Shown here piece after piece: positions 12,061-23,059 of a DNA stretch of 64,000 nucleotides (its first letter is position 1; every line of letters starts with the position of its first letter). This DNA comes from Taenia hydatigena. Taxonomy: Eukaryota > Platyhelminthes > Cestoda > Cyclophyllidea > Taeniidae. Both the position numbers and the translations under genes were made by a program. The notes under the pieces are model-generated. The model ran no database searches. It was not told where the DNA came from and saw nothing but the letters and a program-made list of their open reading frames with translations. The DNA lies in assembly GCA_036345935.2 (NCBI GenBank), contig JADWOT020000007.1, forward strand, positions 2,554,385 to 2,618,384, given 5' to 3'.

Positions 12061-15000
12061 TAAACGTCAACATAACAGAACCGTTTAGATCCGAGTCCGT
12101 TTGTAGATGCTGGAGAAAGAAAATCGATTACTTAATTAGCGATAGCTTTATGATCGTGGCAGGACTTATGCAAGGATTACTTAGGGTTCGATTTCGCGAT
12201 ATTCACCTTTGTAAATGTGTAATGTGGGTGAGTATATATGCTCCACCCTTAGGGCAATAAACAACCAAATCGCTCCGATCCGCATTCAAGAACTTTACGA
12301 CGAAGGAGTTGAGGATCTGTATATGTGCGGTCTCTAATCGAAGACTTTGCACAAGAATACTTATTAAATTAGCATTGATAAGGCCAACAGCTTATAATAA
12401 AAATTTGTTCTTTGTGAGGTAAAACATGATATAACTTCATTCGTTTTTTCATTTTAATGGCAACATTTATATGTTTTGTCGAAATTCGCCTTGCTGCAAA
12501 CACAGCGATGGTCTGTTTTAGAAGTTTGCCGATATTAGGTGTAGTATAAAGCTGAAGAAAAGAAAAAAAGAAGTACCAAGTACCAAAACTCTTGAAATAG
12601 CATGAACGCCAAAGAGCGAGCCATTCAGGAGCGGGAGCGCATTCTCACGGCTGCACGGTGCTAAAACCCATCCAGTATAGATGCTCAGTTATGAAAACGA
12701 ACATACTGCGTCCTAGCAAGGTAAAGCGTGGAGTTTGTATTCGCCAAAGTATTGTTCTGAACATTTTGTGCAAGGCTTTGTTACCAGGCAAATGGGACTC
12801 TTTGTAAACTCTGCACCACACAAATACATTCGTTATGCACTGATAGCATTAATTCCGTAGATATCGGAGAAATGTGCTGGCGAGTTAACAACAAAGTAGA
12901 CTGATATAGATCGAAATTAACCAAAATTCTACTCTTATTTGATTTTTTGACAAAGTAGTAAAGCAATGCATTTACTTTAATGTTCAGATCTTATAAAATA
13001 TAATCGCCTTCAGTTTTTACTCTTGCTCCCGTTTGCGGTACATAACCATCGGAGCTGCCTCAATTTTTAACCACTTTATATTCCTACTTCTGTGTTGGTT
13101 AATAAAATAAACGATAGGTGACAAAAATAGCACCTAGCCTTCTAGCCATCCATTCGTCTGGCAGTATTTCCAACGTGTTTTCCTGTCTTCAGGTGTTTCT
13201 TATTCATGAAATTACATCTTCCTTTCTTCAAACATTGATGCCTATGCGTTTTGCATCTAAAGATGCTTCTATGCAAAGCCTGGAATTTCAAGCCGACATT
13301 AGGATTTTATCAGCAAACAGAAAATGAGTTGATTAGCCCTGCTTTGTTCTCACTTATGAGCCTGGACCAAAGGCCACCAAGATTGATGCTTTATCACAGA
13401 GTTGCGACTATGCAAATTGATAACTTGACAGAATCTATAGAATAACATTATGCATTTGAGTAGAGCTCAGTTAATCATGATGCAAACTGCACTTAAACAC
13501 CAATTTTTGTTAAGTATGATATCCGTTTAAAGTTAATAAACAAAAAGGATGAATCACGACTGATGCGACGTCTAAAGCTGGTGAGACTTGGTCATTAATA
13601 TCGATAGTTTGTGGTGAGAGGCGATGCTAACTTCTAGCGCTGGCATCTAATAGACGATGGAGGGAGAAACGCTATGCAAATTCTTTGCCTGATAAATGCA
13701 GGATGTATTATGCAATCGACGACAATCGAGGGCCGTCTATCAATCTCTTAGCTCGAAGACAGAATGCTGTTTAAGTAGTAGCGGGCATTGGTGCTCATAA
13801 AGGAGAGTAGTGTCTTCGTCGCAACTTGCAGAAATAAGTAAGAGGTGGAAACCATTACATAATATCCCGTGCAAGCGTTGAGCATCTAATTAAGTAACAT
13901 AATTTTGTCAAATTGTAGGTAAATTCTGGCAAGAAGAGGCAACAGTTCCTGCTGAAAATGCAACCATACCGTCACTCATCATCGAGGATATTGTATGTAG
14001 TCAAGCACGGCTTGGTGATTCACCTTTACAGGTAATGCACGATAACTCACTGATCCAGAGCTTCCTTCCCATCACTATGAACTGGCTAAATTTTATTTCC
14101 CTCCGCATAAAACTGCAGGTGCTGCTTTCTCAAGTCAGTCAGCTCCTATGATTTGCGTGAACGCAGCGAGCTCTAAGCGCACCCACTATTGAATGGAAAG
14201 TTATGTGTCGCACACATTATGTAAAGTCCAGCTATTTCAACCACAACCTTTTTGATTGCGAGGCTTCAACGCTTTCTATGTGGCAGATAAGTTTTGGCCC
14301 ATGATTTTGCTGCTTATTAGGGGTTGCAGAAACGATAGGCTATTAAAACATTCAATTACTTCGTTTGCTCCAGTTCGTACTTTCGCATGATTACCTGGCA
14401 ACATTACCGTGCCATTTTCTCCAAACCAATTGCCCGTCACATCATAACTGCGATGACATCGGTGGCAGCAACTCATTGTAAGAGTAAAACGTGCCATTAA
14501 GCATAGACTTAAACTCAGAATAGCAGCAAGCAAAAATGGCTGAAACTTAATAGAGAAGGTCAACCCCTTACTGTGAGGCAGGCCCTATGCATTCTCAGTA
14601 GTGTTTGTGGACACACGCTGCTGCCACATTCCAACACCTAATGCAAAGCTTATTACATGGAACATTTTATTTAGATGATGTCCTCCCCTTCATTAGAATT
14701 TTCGCGAGCAAAAGTCTAGCTGATGCTCTTGTTCAATCGAGCTTGATGCTGAACACAAACAACTACTAGTTCCTACAGATTCCGTTCCACGTCCCAAGAA
14801 ATATCGCTTTTAAGGGATGGGATAGCACCTATTAAATACCAATTAGAGAGTCCACCGTATTCTTTCTAATTTTGACAAATTACCGCTAGCTTATTGTTAA
14901 GGGTTTTGCAAAGTTCGAAGGGAACTGCAACACAGTGCCTGCATAACCTCATCAACACAAATAAATTAACAGTGCCCTTGTCTTAATCGGCTTTTCGGAT

Positions 15001-16469
15001 AGAGCGTGATGTGACTGAGGTACCATAGGAAAATACAGCTTTGGACGTGTTTACACATATATTGCACGATGTGCGCATACACAAATATTCCTGCCATCAT
15101 TTCATTTTAGCTTCGTTTTCAGCATTTTAATCATTTACTAATTATTTCACATCAATTACTTCCGCCACAATGCATTCACACATTCACATATTCAATCACT
15201 CTTCGAAAAAGACCATATCCCTTATCAGCATTCTCAAACAGGCCTTGCCACTGGACGCGCAGTGCGTTCGCCCCTAGCCATTCAGCCACTCAGAAAAGCA
15301 AATGCACAAACGTGTTGTTTAATTAATGCGGCATGATGCTTAATTATCAAAAAACTCCTTATAAATCAGTTGAAGTCTGAGCGGAAGACGTCTAACTTAT
15401 TTGCTAAGATGCAAGGGGGCTTTGCTTTGTCTCAATGTCAGTACTGATTTGTAAGTATTCCCTTTAATTTCACATTAATACGTGTTGGATTGAGCCAAAA
15501 GGTGCCATACACAGTTAGTCTCCTACATCGTACCTTTTGATCCACCTTTCTAAGCTGCTTTTATCTAGCTATCCTTCTATTTATCAGTTTCTGTACCTTC
15601 TCTTGATGGTACTGACCTCTCACGCGCAAAGACTCCTTCATCTTGTATTATATTAAATTTCTTTTAGTGATTCTCTCATTTCTTTCAGGTGGCGGGCCTA
15701 GAATCATCGTTTTTCACAAGCATGATTCAATGCGCACGATCACATGAAAGTTGTTTAAATGCATCGCAGTGCACTTCTACTGTACCCAAGCACGCATTAA
15801 GAGTTGTAGCATAGCAGAACACAAAGCAAAATATCATTTACAAAGCCAGCTAATGTTTCTAATCAACAGAGGCTTGCTAGCCCATTCCAGTTTAAGTCGG
15901 ATTAATTTCAAGTAGATTAGTGTGTTGACGTCAGTGCCGGGGGGTCAGTAGTGTTAATAATCATGTCGGCTTATCTCCGACAGAACTGCCTTTTACTTCC
16001 CTGTCTTCGTCACCTCATTCGGTACCCAAATACATGCAGTTACAGTGTCTAGCCACATGTTGCCTGTGAGCGCAACAAATTGTTGCGCACCTTGAAGGTC
16101 ATTAGTTAAAACCGCCCCACCATTATAAAAACGAGGAATTCTCAGCGCTAAGCTATCAGAGAGACAGCTTGATGTACTCTCATCCAATACCCTGCGAGAT
16201 GTTTTCCGCATTGTGCTGCACAATACTACAGTGCCGCGTGCGCATACCCACCCCATCTTCCATCTTCCCTCCCTTCCTCGATATCCACATCCACCTCTAC
16301 CTCCGCTGCATCACTGTCTATGCATCACTCAGCCAACTAGTAATTGTTTGAATGCGCACACGCACCTCGACCTCGTGTGACTGCTGAAACTCACCAATGT
16401 GGCCTGGCGTGTTGCTTGTGCCAAAATGCAGGTAAGAGATAAAATAATTTAAGAAACACGGACAGTGCA
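12061..16469. other. No recognisable gene
   Basis: Mostly AT-rich DNA without a supported exon or RNA gene. Pyrimidine-rich patches occur near 15.5-15.7 kb and 16.25-16.3 kb. The 95-codon - strand frame at 14,276-14,563 has no recognisable domain or splice context. Confidence 0.45.
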
Positions 16470-16540
16470 GGTAGAGTGGCGCAGTGAAATTGTGCTGAGT
16501 TTGGAACTCAGAGGTCTGTAGATCGAAGTTCCGCTTCGCC
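16470..16540 (+). pseudogene. Initiator tRNA-Met-like relic with UGG in the anticodon loop
   Basis: The body follows metazoan initiator tRNA-Met: a GAGTGGCGCAG core (acceptor end plus A box), GTGCTG, a perfect 5-bp anticodon stem CTGAG/CTCAG, AGAGGTC, then ATCGAA in the T loop. The loop reads TTTGGAA, so the triplet in the anticodon position is TGG instead of CAT. The acceptor GGTAGAG/CTTCGCC still mostly pairs, while the T stem is poor. It could be a pseudogene or the head of a SINE. A working tRNA-Pro is unlikely because the body is not of the Pro type. Similarity to initiator tRNA is judged from memory. Confidence 0.6.
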
Positions 16541-16954
16541 ATTTGACCATTTATTCGCTCAGTCGAATTTAGCTGCACCTCGCATTGATGCTTTACGTAC
16601 TTGGCCTAAAATTTTATGTCCACCAAATGTTTAACTGCCACTTCTCTTCAGCTCTGCATCCAACTAACGTGACCTGCGCAAGGGGGCGCTCTGCTACGTG
16701 AATGTTATAGAGGCCAGTCTGGTAACTAAAGGTGGTCGTGTGCATATCGCCTACTGCTCAAGGAAACTTAAAGTCGGCCTTACAGGCAATGAGTTATCAT
16801 TCAGAATCTAGAGTTCTGATTAAGAGATTCATGGAACCCTAAATGGGAATGGTATGTGGTTGTGGTTTTGTTGTCGGCGCAGAATGGATGAGTGTGAGCC
16901 TACAATGGCAAAATACAAAGATTCGACAGTAAAAATAAAGGTAATAGCACGTGA

Positions 16955-17228
16955 GGGAGAAGCAAAAAGATCTTCGCTCCATGGAATCCACCGATTCAGC
17001 CTGGTGGGCGTATTATTAAATACTACATTTTCTGGCGCCTCAACAATAGTTGGCAGGACGTCATTATTCTCCCTCCAACGCAGAACTACACCTTTGAAAA
17101 TTTAAAGCCAGAACAAACTATTATAGCTCAAGTAAGTGCATACACTCAATCGGGAGATGAGAGTGAACACTCAACCTTGCATTCAGCCAGCAGCGAAGTG
17201 AAAGCAAGCACACTAGGTTCTAAAGCAG
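16955..17228 (+). pseudogene. FN3-domain exon, copy 1, 5' part disrupted
   Basis: From the tryptophan codon at 16,982 the frame reads WNPP, a YYIFW strand, NYTFENLKP, then QVSAYTQSGD. This is clearly homologous to the FN3 exons at 17,511 and 18,108. It ends at a good donor (GCAG|GTAAGT) in phase 1. Upstream of the tryptophan the same frame meets TGA at 16,952. Aligning GAAGC at about 16,959 with GAAGC in copy 2 leaves the spacing to the tryptophan 10 bases short, so the first beta strands are out of frame. A stop-free reading in another frame continues upstream but lacks the domain. This is probably a dead or dying exon. An alternative is a very short intron with AG near 16,967, which I think less likely. 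Confidence 0.7.
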
Positions 17229-17510
17229 GTAAGTCATTCTACTCGTTTTATTGAATGATAACCATTGCTTAAAGCTTACTGGATGCTATCAAAATAACAA
17301 ATCCTTTTGTTGCTGCTAAAATAATTATGCAGATTCACTCTCGACACGAACTTTGAATAAGACGCACCTAACATGGCTGACACCTTAACGCTTCACCATT
17401 TCATACCCATCCTTATTTCATGTGAGGAAACGTGGAAGCACACTGGAACAAGTAGACATTCATCGCTCTTCCACGCAAAATGACACACTGATGCATTCTC
17501 ACTTGTGCAG

Positions 17511-17807
17511 ATCCCACTACTCCTCAGGATGTGCAACTTGAAGCGATCGACTCTTATACAGTACGCATGAGATGGGATCCGCCATCTCAACTCATCGGAT
17601 CTATTGTCCATTATTACGTCTTCTGGAGTCTGGACAATAAGCCGCAGGGTATTATTACCCTTCCTTCAACTCAAAACTATACCTTCAAAAATTTGAAGCC
17701 AGGACAGACCATTGTAGCTCAAGTTAGCGCACAAACTCGTCCTGGTGATAAGGGTGAACCTGACCTTAGCAGCAAAGAGAACGTAACCACGCCGCCCTTT
17801 AAGGGTG
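17511..17807 (+). CDS. Fibronectin type III domain exon, copy 2
   Basis: Complete exon of 297 bases, exactly 99 codons, symmetric phase 1-1. It lies between a pyrimidine-rich acceptor ending TGTGCAG and a donor G|GTGAGT. It encodes one FN3 domain: DPTTPQDVQLEAI opens strand A, then RMRWDPP (strand B tryptophan and double proline), HYYVFW (strand C), NYTFKNLKPGQTI (E-F region with the conserved leucine), and AQVSAQT (strand F), ending VTTPP. N-Y-T is an N-glycosylation sequon. FN3 domains usually act in extracellular adhesion or receptor proteins. The parent gene cannot be named from the sequence. The next exon follows after a 300-base intron. Confidence 0.85.
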
Positions 17808-18107
17808 GTGAGTCTCCTCTACTTGCTATTTTGAATGCTGAGCCATTAGTTAGCACTGTCTAGGTTTCATAGAAAAAGCCAACCACGGTATCCCTCCATT
17901 ACTGCCAAGATAACTTCCCAGCTTTGTTTCCATTATCTGCTGCCATGAAATCTGCAGCTCATATTATTCATTCACTCCATTGCTTTTTTATTTCACCTCC
18001 ATCCTTGTTTATACGGAGACGAGTGAGAGAGCACTTAAAAATAACAATTCGTCGCCCTCACTCTTCCCTCAAAATAATTGCTCATGGATGTAATGCCATT
18101 TGTGTAG

Positions 18108-18416
18108 ATCCCACTGTTCTCCAGAATGTGCAACTTGAAGCAATCAACTCTTCCACCATACGCATGACCTGGTTTCCACCACCCCAACCCGCTAGACGTA
18201 TTGAACACTATCAAATCTATTGGAAGGTCGACAATAGCTGGCAGCAGGTGATCTTTGCTCCCCCAAATGAAACATATACCTTCGAGAATTTGGAGCCAGG
18301 ACAAACTATCAAAGCAGGTGTCAGCACATACACAGTGTCGGGTGATATGGACGAACATGCCATTGTTAGCCCCTGCAGCATCGAAGTGGAAGTAACCACA
18401 CCACGCTTACGCAGAA
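18108..18416 (+). CDS. Fibronectin type III domain exon, copy 3
   Basis: Exon of 309 bases, 103 codons, again symmetric phase 1-1. It runs from acceptor TTTGTGTAG to donor AGAA|GTGAAT (a weaker donor). The domain reads DPTVLQNVQLEAI, RMTWFPPPQP, HYQIYW, NETYTFENLEPGQTI, GVSTYTVSGD, ending VEVTTP. It is closely similar to copy 2 in protein, and the intron before it resembles the intron between copies 1 and 2. The unit therefore arose by tandem exon-intron duplication. N-E-T keeps a glycosylation sequon at nearly the same place. If the weak donor is not used, the frame ends eight codons later at a TAA. Confidence 0.83.
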
Positions 18417-18509
18417 GTGAATCTTTCCTACACCTTTCAATATAACAGGTTTGGATATAGTTGGGAGGTAGAAATTAGGAAATTTAAATGAGCTTGTTGT
18501 TTTGGTCAG

Positions 18510-18622
18510 GAAAGGAAGGTGTGTCAACTGCGAATAACGCGTCCACAAGGACTTCCACAATCAAAACGAATGGCAGGATGCCCGCGGCCTCTACGACAGA
18601 TGATTCGCTTTCGACTCCTTAA
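18510..18622 (+). CDS. Thr/Ser-rich exon, probable stalk and C-terminus of the FN3 protein
   Basis: After the acceptor TTGTTTTGGTCAG the phase-1 frame, matching the preceding FN3 exon, reads 37 codons rich in Ser and Thr (for example GVSTANNASTRTST and AASTTDDSLSTP) and stops at TAA. Such segments are typical of O-glycosylated stalks after adhesion domains. No GT donor lies before the stop, so this would be the last exon. No transmembrane segment follows, so the product would be secreted, unless another isoform supplies an anchor. An AATAAA lies at 19,052-19,057, a possible polyadenylation signal. Less certain than the FN3 exons because composition and splice phase are the only evidence. Confidence 0.45.
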
Positions 18623-21600
18623 ATGACTGCTTCACGTGGTCACAAATTCCACCATGACCTCTGCAAGTAGCTTCAAGTCAACTTTTGCGACAGTCAGGAC
18701 TGACGGATTTATCCTCACTACTTCATAACTATGGTCCAAATCACTTCCATGGATCTAGTGCTTAAGTAAGCGTGCTCGTGAATCCGCGCATATAACCAAC
18801 GATTGCACTCATGCTCATCATTACAGTGTTAAATTACAGTAACTAAAGTTGTTATTTGTTCCAATCACAGCCAGCATTTACTAAATGCCAAATACGTATC
18901 TTGACATGTTTGTCTACTCTTGTTGATGTCCAAACATGTTCCCTCTTGTAGACTTTATTCAGCCACGCACCCTGAACTGAAAACTTTATAAATTGACGCT
19001 GAAGTTTACTGCATAAAACAGGTAAAACTGGTCTGTAACGATGTTTTAACCAATAAACCTATGGAATGTGCGCCTTTAAATATCTCTTTTATGTGCACTT
19101 TGCTCTTTGGGACCATTGTAACGAATTCGCGCATTAATTAAATTAGATGCGTTCGGCAAACCAAATAGCCCATATCTGCAATAAAGCTGGGATTTGGTTG
19201 GTCGGATCTAGTGAAACTATCTCAAATTCAGTCACAATATAAAAATATTTCCCATTTATTGCATATTTTTGATAGCAGTGCATGTTCCTAAAAGAAATAA
19301 TTTGACTTAAGCACACCTACTGTACTGCAGCCTCTGGGGTAGAGCCTCAAACGTGTGGGCATTGGCAGACAGCTGTGTTGACCCTGTCAATTGCTGGTGG
19401 CAGGTCAGTGAGGCAGCAGATCTGTAAGAGTAGGTCTGAAGTAATGCACAACCTAACGGGACCTTGGACTCTTAAGTAGGTGCGACAGAAATGAAGAGAT
19501 GCCCTTCACCTTAGTCAAGTGTAAATAACGGACATAGAATCCAAGTGGCAATGGCAAGACTTAACCGGGAAGCATCTGTGTGTTTCGATGCGAGATAACG
19601 GCGAGCACACAACATGTAGTGACAAATTGGATATTTTAGTATCACTGATTCCATAGGCCTGAAAATCTACATTTACTAACTTTACGTCAGTAGACGACGT
19701 AAGCGTTATTGAAAGCTGAAGTGAGTGATGAAGGCGTGGTGATGATGCCATCTCTTCCTCCTTTTTAAGAGCATAAAAAATCGAGGAGCCGCATCAGCTC
19801 ATGGAATGTTTGTCAAATCCTGAAGGATAAATTTCACTTTGTTAAGCTACGAAGGAACATAAGTTGCAGCCGATTATTTGCTAAGAAATCATCAATGTAC
19901 AGAATACTCCAATTGGCACCAATTATTTGGTGCTTGATGACCTTTTTATCAAATCAAGACAGATCTAGCAATGCGCATACTGTGTAAGCCATGCGACGGG
20001 TTAGGAGTGGTCATGCAAACTGCATCATTTCCCGACATACTTCATGTACTAAAGCTGTTTGCTTTACGAATCCTGATAAATGACAAAATTTTGCTTGTCG
20101 TGAAAAAGTCTACTGAGTTTGCTTAAGAAATGCGCTGTAAGTGGTGCTTTGAATTAATACAACCTTACAATAAAGCGCTCTTTTACTAAAAGCTAGCCTG
20201 TTTAAATGTTCGCCACTTGGGTTTACACCACAAAGGGATTTTCGTGTGACACTTTCCTCTTTTGCGCAATCCATCTTGCGCGTCACTTGAAGATGTATTC
20301 GCCATACGTCGTTAATCACGGCGTTCCATCCGCTAGAAGGGCAGACAATCCACTCAGTGGCCGCCATGGAAACAGTGCATGCGCTATTTCGGAAGATGAG
20401 TTTCCACATCTACGTTGGTCGATTCGAGCCATTTGAATAGCATGTACGTTTTTCATTTATTTAAACTAGGCAATTCTAAGCGAAGCAACATGGACTGTAG
20501 TGGCAGCTTTAATACTTTCACCAAGACTCAAGTGACATCCTCTCCGTTTTATTAGTTCTTTTTGCCCGTTTTGTTAGGATTGACTCTACTTCTAATTCAT
20601 TGACAACTGAGCTTGGTCATTCATTTATGGCGACGTTACTGGCTACACTGTCGCGACCCAAAAGATCCCAGTTCCTTGAATGCCTAATGCTCGAATTTTC
20701 CGAAGCCCTAGGTTCATTAACCGGTAGGTTTTTATTGGCAAAAGCTTATCATTTTATCATTCCTTTCACCATATCTCTGCAGTAGGTTCATTCCAAAATA
20801 CCAAAAAATGAAGATTCTTGACCAATTTTAACGAAACGTTGAGGTGTTCGAAGCAGGACAGAAGCTTTCACTAATCACCTCGCCATCGTGTATGCGGCGG
20901 AGGAGGTTCATATAAACGTGTATACAATTAAGCGAATTCCTGGGGTAAAATAAACGTACTGAGTGGAATTTTCGAAGAAGTGGCCAATAAAAGGGCAATG
21001 ATTTGACTCCTAATCGCATTAGCGTTATTCTAAAATTAATTTGACAAGATCTTCGACTTTGTATCTGTGACATCTTCCATGTAGTGAGACTGCATCTGAT
21101 CGGCTCCTATGACTACTTTACTACTCGGTTTGTGACTTTACTGTAGTGGAGAGGTAGCGGTGAAAGTGGAACTTGTTTACGGCATCCTTGATAAGGAGAA
21201 TGTAAATGTATCGCCATGTATTCTAAAGCCGAGACTACATGTCATCAAATATGACATGAATATGCGATCCAAATATCAAACAGGAATTTGCTTCGGGAGT
21301 GAGTGCACACGCGGAATCAAGGGTCAGAGGAGCTCACTCAGACCCTACTCTGCACTCTGGATCACCTTAAAAAGCTCTTTGTTTCGATGTGAAATGACTA
21401 GTACTGACTTCTTGAATTGCACAACACTTTGCAATACTTTTAGGAGAAAAAGGAGAAAGATGACGAATATCAGAGGGTGTTACCAATAGTTGTAAACATA
21501 TCGCACTGGTGTATGTCAGTGAAATGTAAGGGCATGGGCCCTATTAGTCAGCATGGCTGTATCAGTGCTGCAAAGAAGACATGACAGGACAGAATCCAAG

Positions 21601-23059
21601 ACTGATTGACAAAGAGGGAAATTCTTCTTGGCTCTAACAAAGTATGGAGATGAGTTAAGACTGTTCTCTTGTCCATTCGCTGATGGTGTGGAAATCCTCT
21701 ATTTGTTGCACCAGTGGGAATGCTTGCAGCCATCCTTCGTAAAATAAAACAGCCATAAGTCGAGCCATCTGGTGGTAGTTTTGCGAGTGTTAACAGATAA
21801 CACGTCAAAAGACATTGCTAACCCATTTAATATTGCGGCGTGGTGACAGTGGCAGCTCTTACATTTCGTCACTCTCATACAAAGCAGACGGCATTTGGTT
21901 GGTTATATCTAGCCCCTATTGTTTCCAGGGCGGCTCTATTTACAAGTACTCAGCAGTCGCATGGCAGAAAAATGTGACAAGAATTGCGCCTAAAATCTCC
22001 TCCATTTGCAAGTTTTGCTACGAGCATCATTTGCAACAGTTTGGTATGCGGGCCGACAAAACGACACAACCCTTTGCTAGAAGATCTGAATTTCCGGAAG
22101 GCAGTGACCTGCGTATTTAAGCCAAAGAGGTTGTTCAGAGAGCAGAGTGTTCCTTTGTTTAGGATCTAAAATTAAGGTTTGCATTCGAAGACAAAAACAA
22201 CTTGTAACACCGCAATGCAACAAAGTTCGTTGACAAGAAATAAACAACTTGCTTGTTTCGTGGGCCTATGCTAAATTCTGTACTAAGGTGGACGTTTTGG
22301 ATCAAGTCTGTGTATGTACACGCATTCTGGAAAAGGTTGAGATGGTGCTCATGTGATAAAATTTTTTGGCCATTCAAAAGGGCTTACTAAGCATGCTTGA
22401 GCAGTGCATTTCGACGACTATCCATAAGTACATCTGAGGCAATCGAATTGACGAAACACATCTAAGGCCTCAGTTTTACCAATTCTCCTTACAGACTCCT
22501 CTACACCCTCTGCGATTACATAAAAACGATAGGTGCTAAAAATACATCCCTCCATGTTCAGAGTCAGGTGGACTGTTTTACCGGGAGCGTTATGTGATTA
22601 AGTCTGCCAAAAAATTGCACACCCCTCTTGTATACACCCACAATAATACTTCAAGAAAGCAAAATTTAATAGCCCAGTTGCAAAGTCTTGGTGAAAGACA
22701 AGAGCTATTAATCCGATGCTTAACAAAACCCTTGACCTCTGCCGCGCAATGACCACCGAGGAAGGGTATGCCACTACACTATTAAATCATTCCACCATAA
22801 ATCAAAATGTTTTTGACCAGGTCGCAGGTATTCAACTGTTCAAATTTGTTGTCAACTTGGCGCAAATATGACTAAGCGGCTACTGCTGAAGCCTAGGTTA
22901 ATTACTCGACGCTGTCCACCCGTCCTCACTGCATTGATGGTTATCGTTCTCGTTCACTAAGCCTGTGAATTAATAGGATATAGTTTGATATGGGTTTCTT
23001 ATAGGAACTTAAGATTTGTTTATTTTAGATGGCTTCTGCTGCTATACCTAAACGAATTA
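18623..23059. other. No supported gene after the FN3 exons
   Basis: I looked for a further FN3 unit at the expected spacing and for a membrane anchor and found neither. A weak exon-like frame at 20,578-20,711 (after TTTTGTTAG, followed by the poor donor GGTTCAT) and frames at 21.2-22.1 kb have no recognisable domain. The AATAAA at 19,052 could end the FN3 transcript. Confidence 0.4.

Larger units (their letters stand above)
17511..18416 (+). repeat. Tandem exon-intron duplication, about 597-base period
   Basis: Exon starts at 17,511 and 18,108 are 597 bases apart. The tryptophan codon of copy 1 is about 591 bases before that of copy 2. The 282-base and 300-base introns share blocks such as atttcat/cacc...catccttatttca near their middles, so whole exon-intron units were duplicated, not exons alone. 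Confidence 0.7.

Noticed and set aside
20578..20711. Exon-like frame after TTTTGTTAG (SRPKRSQFLECLMLEFSEAL)
   Set aside because: Protein-like but donor GGTTCAT is poor, phases do not link to any neighbour, and no family is recognised.
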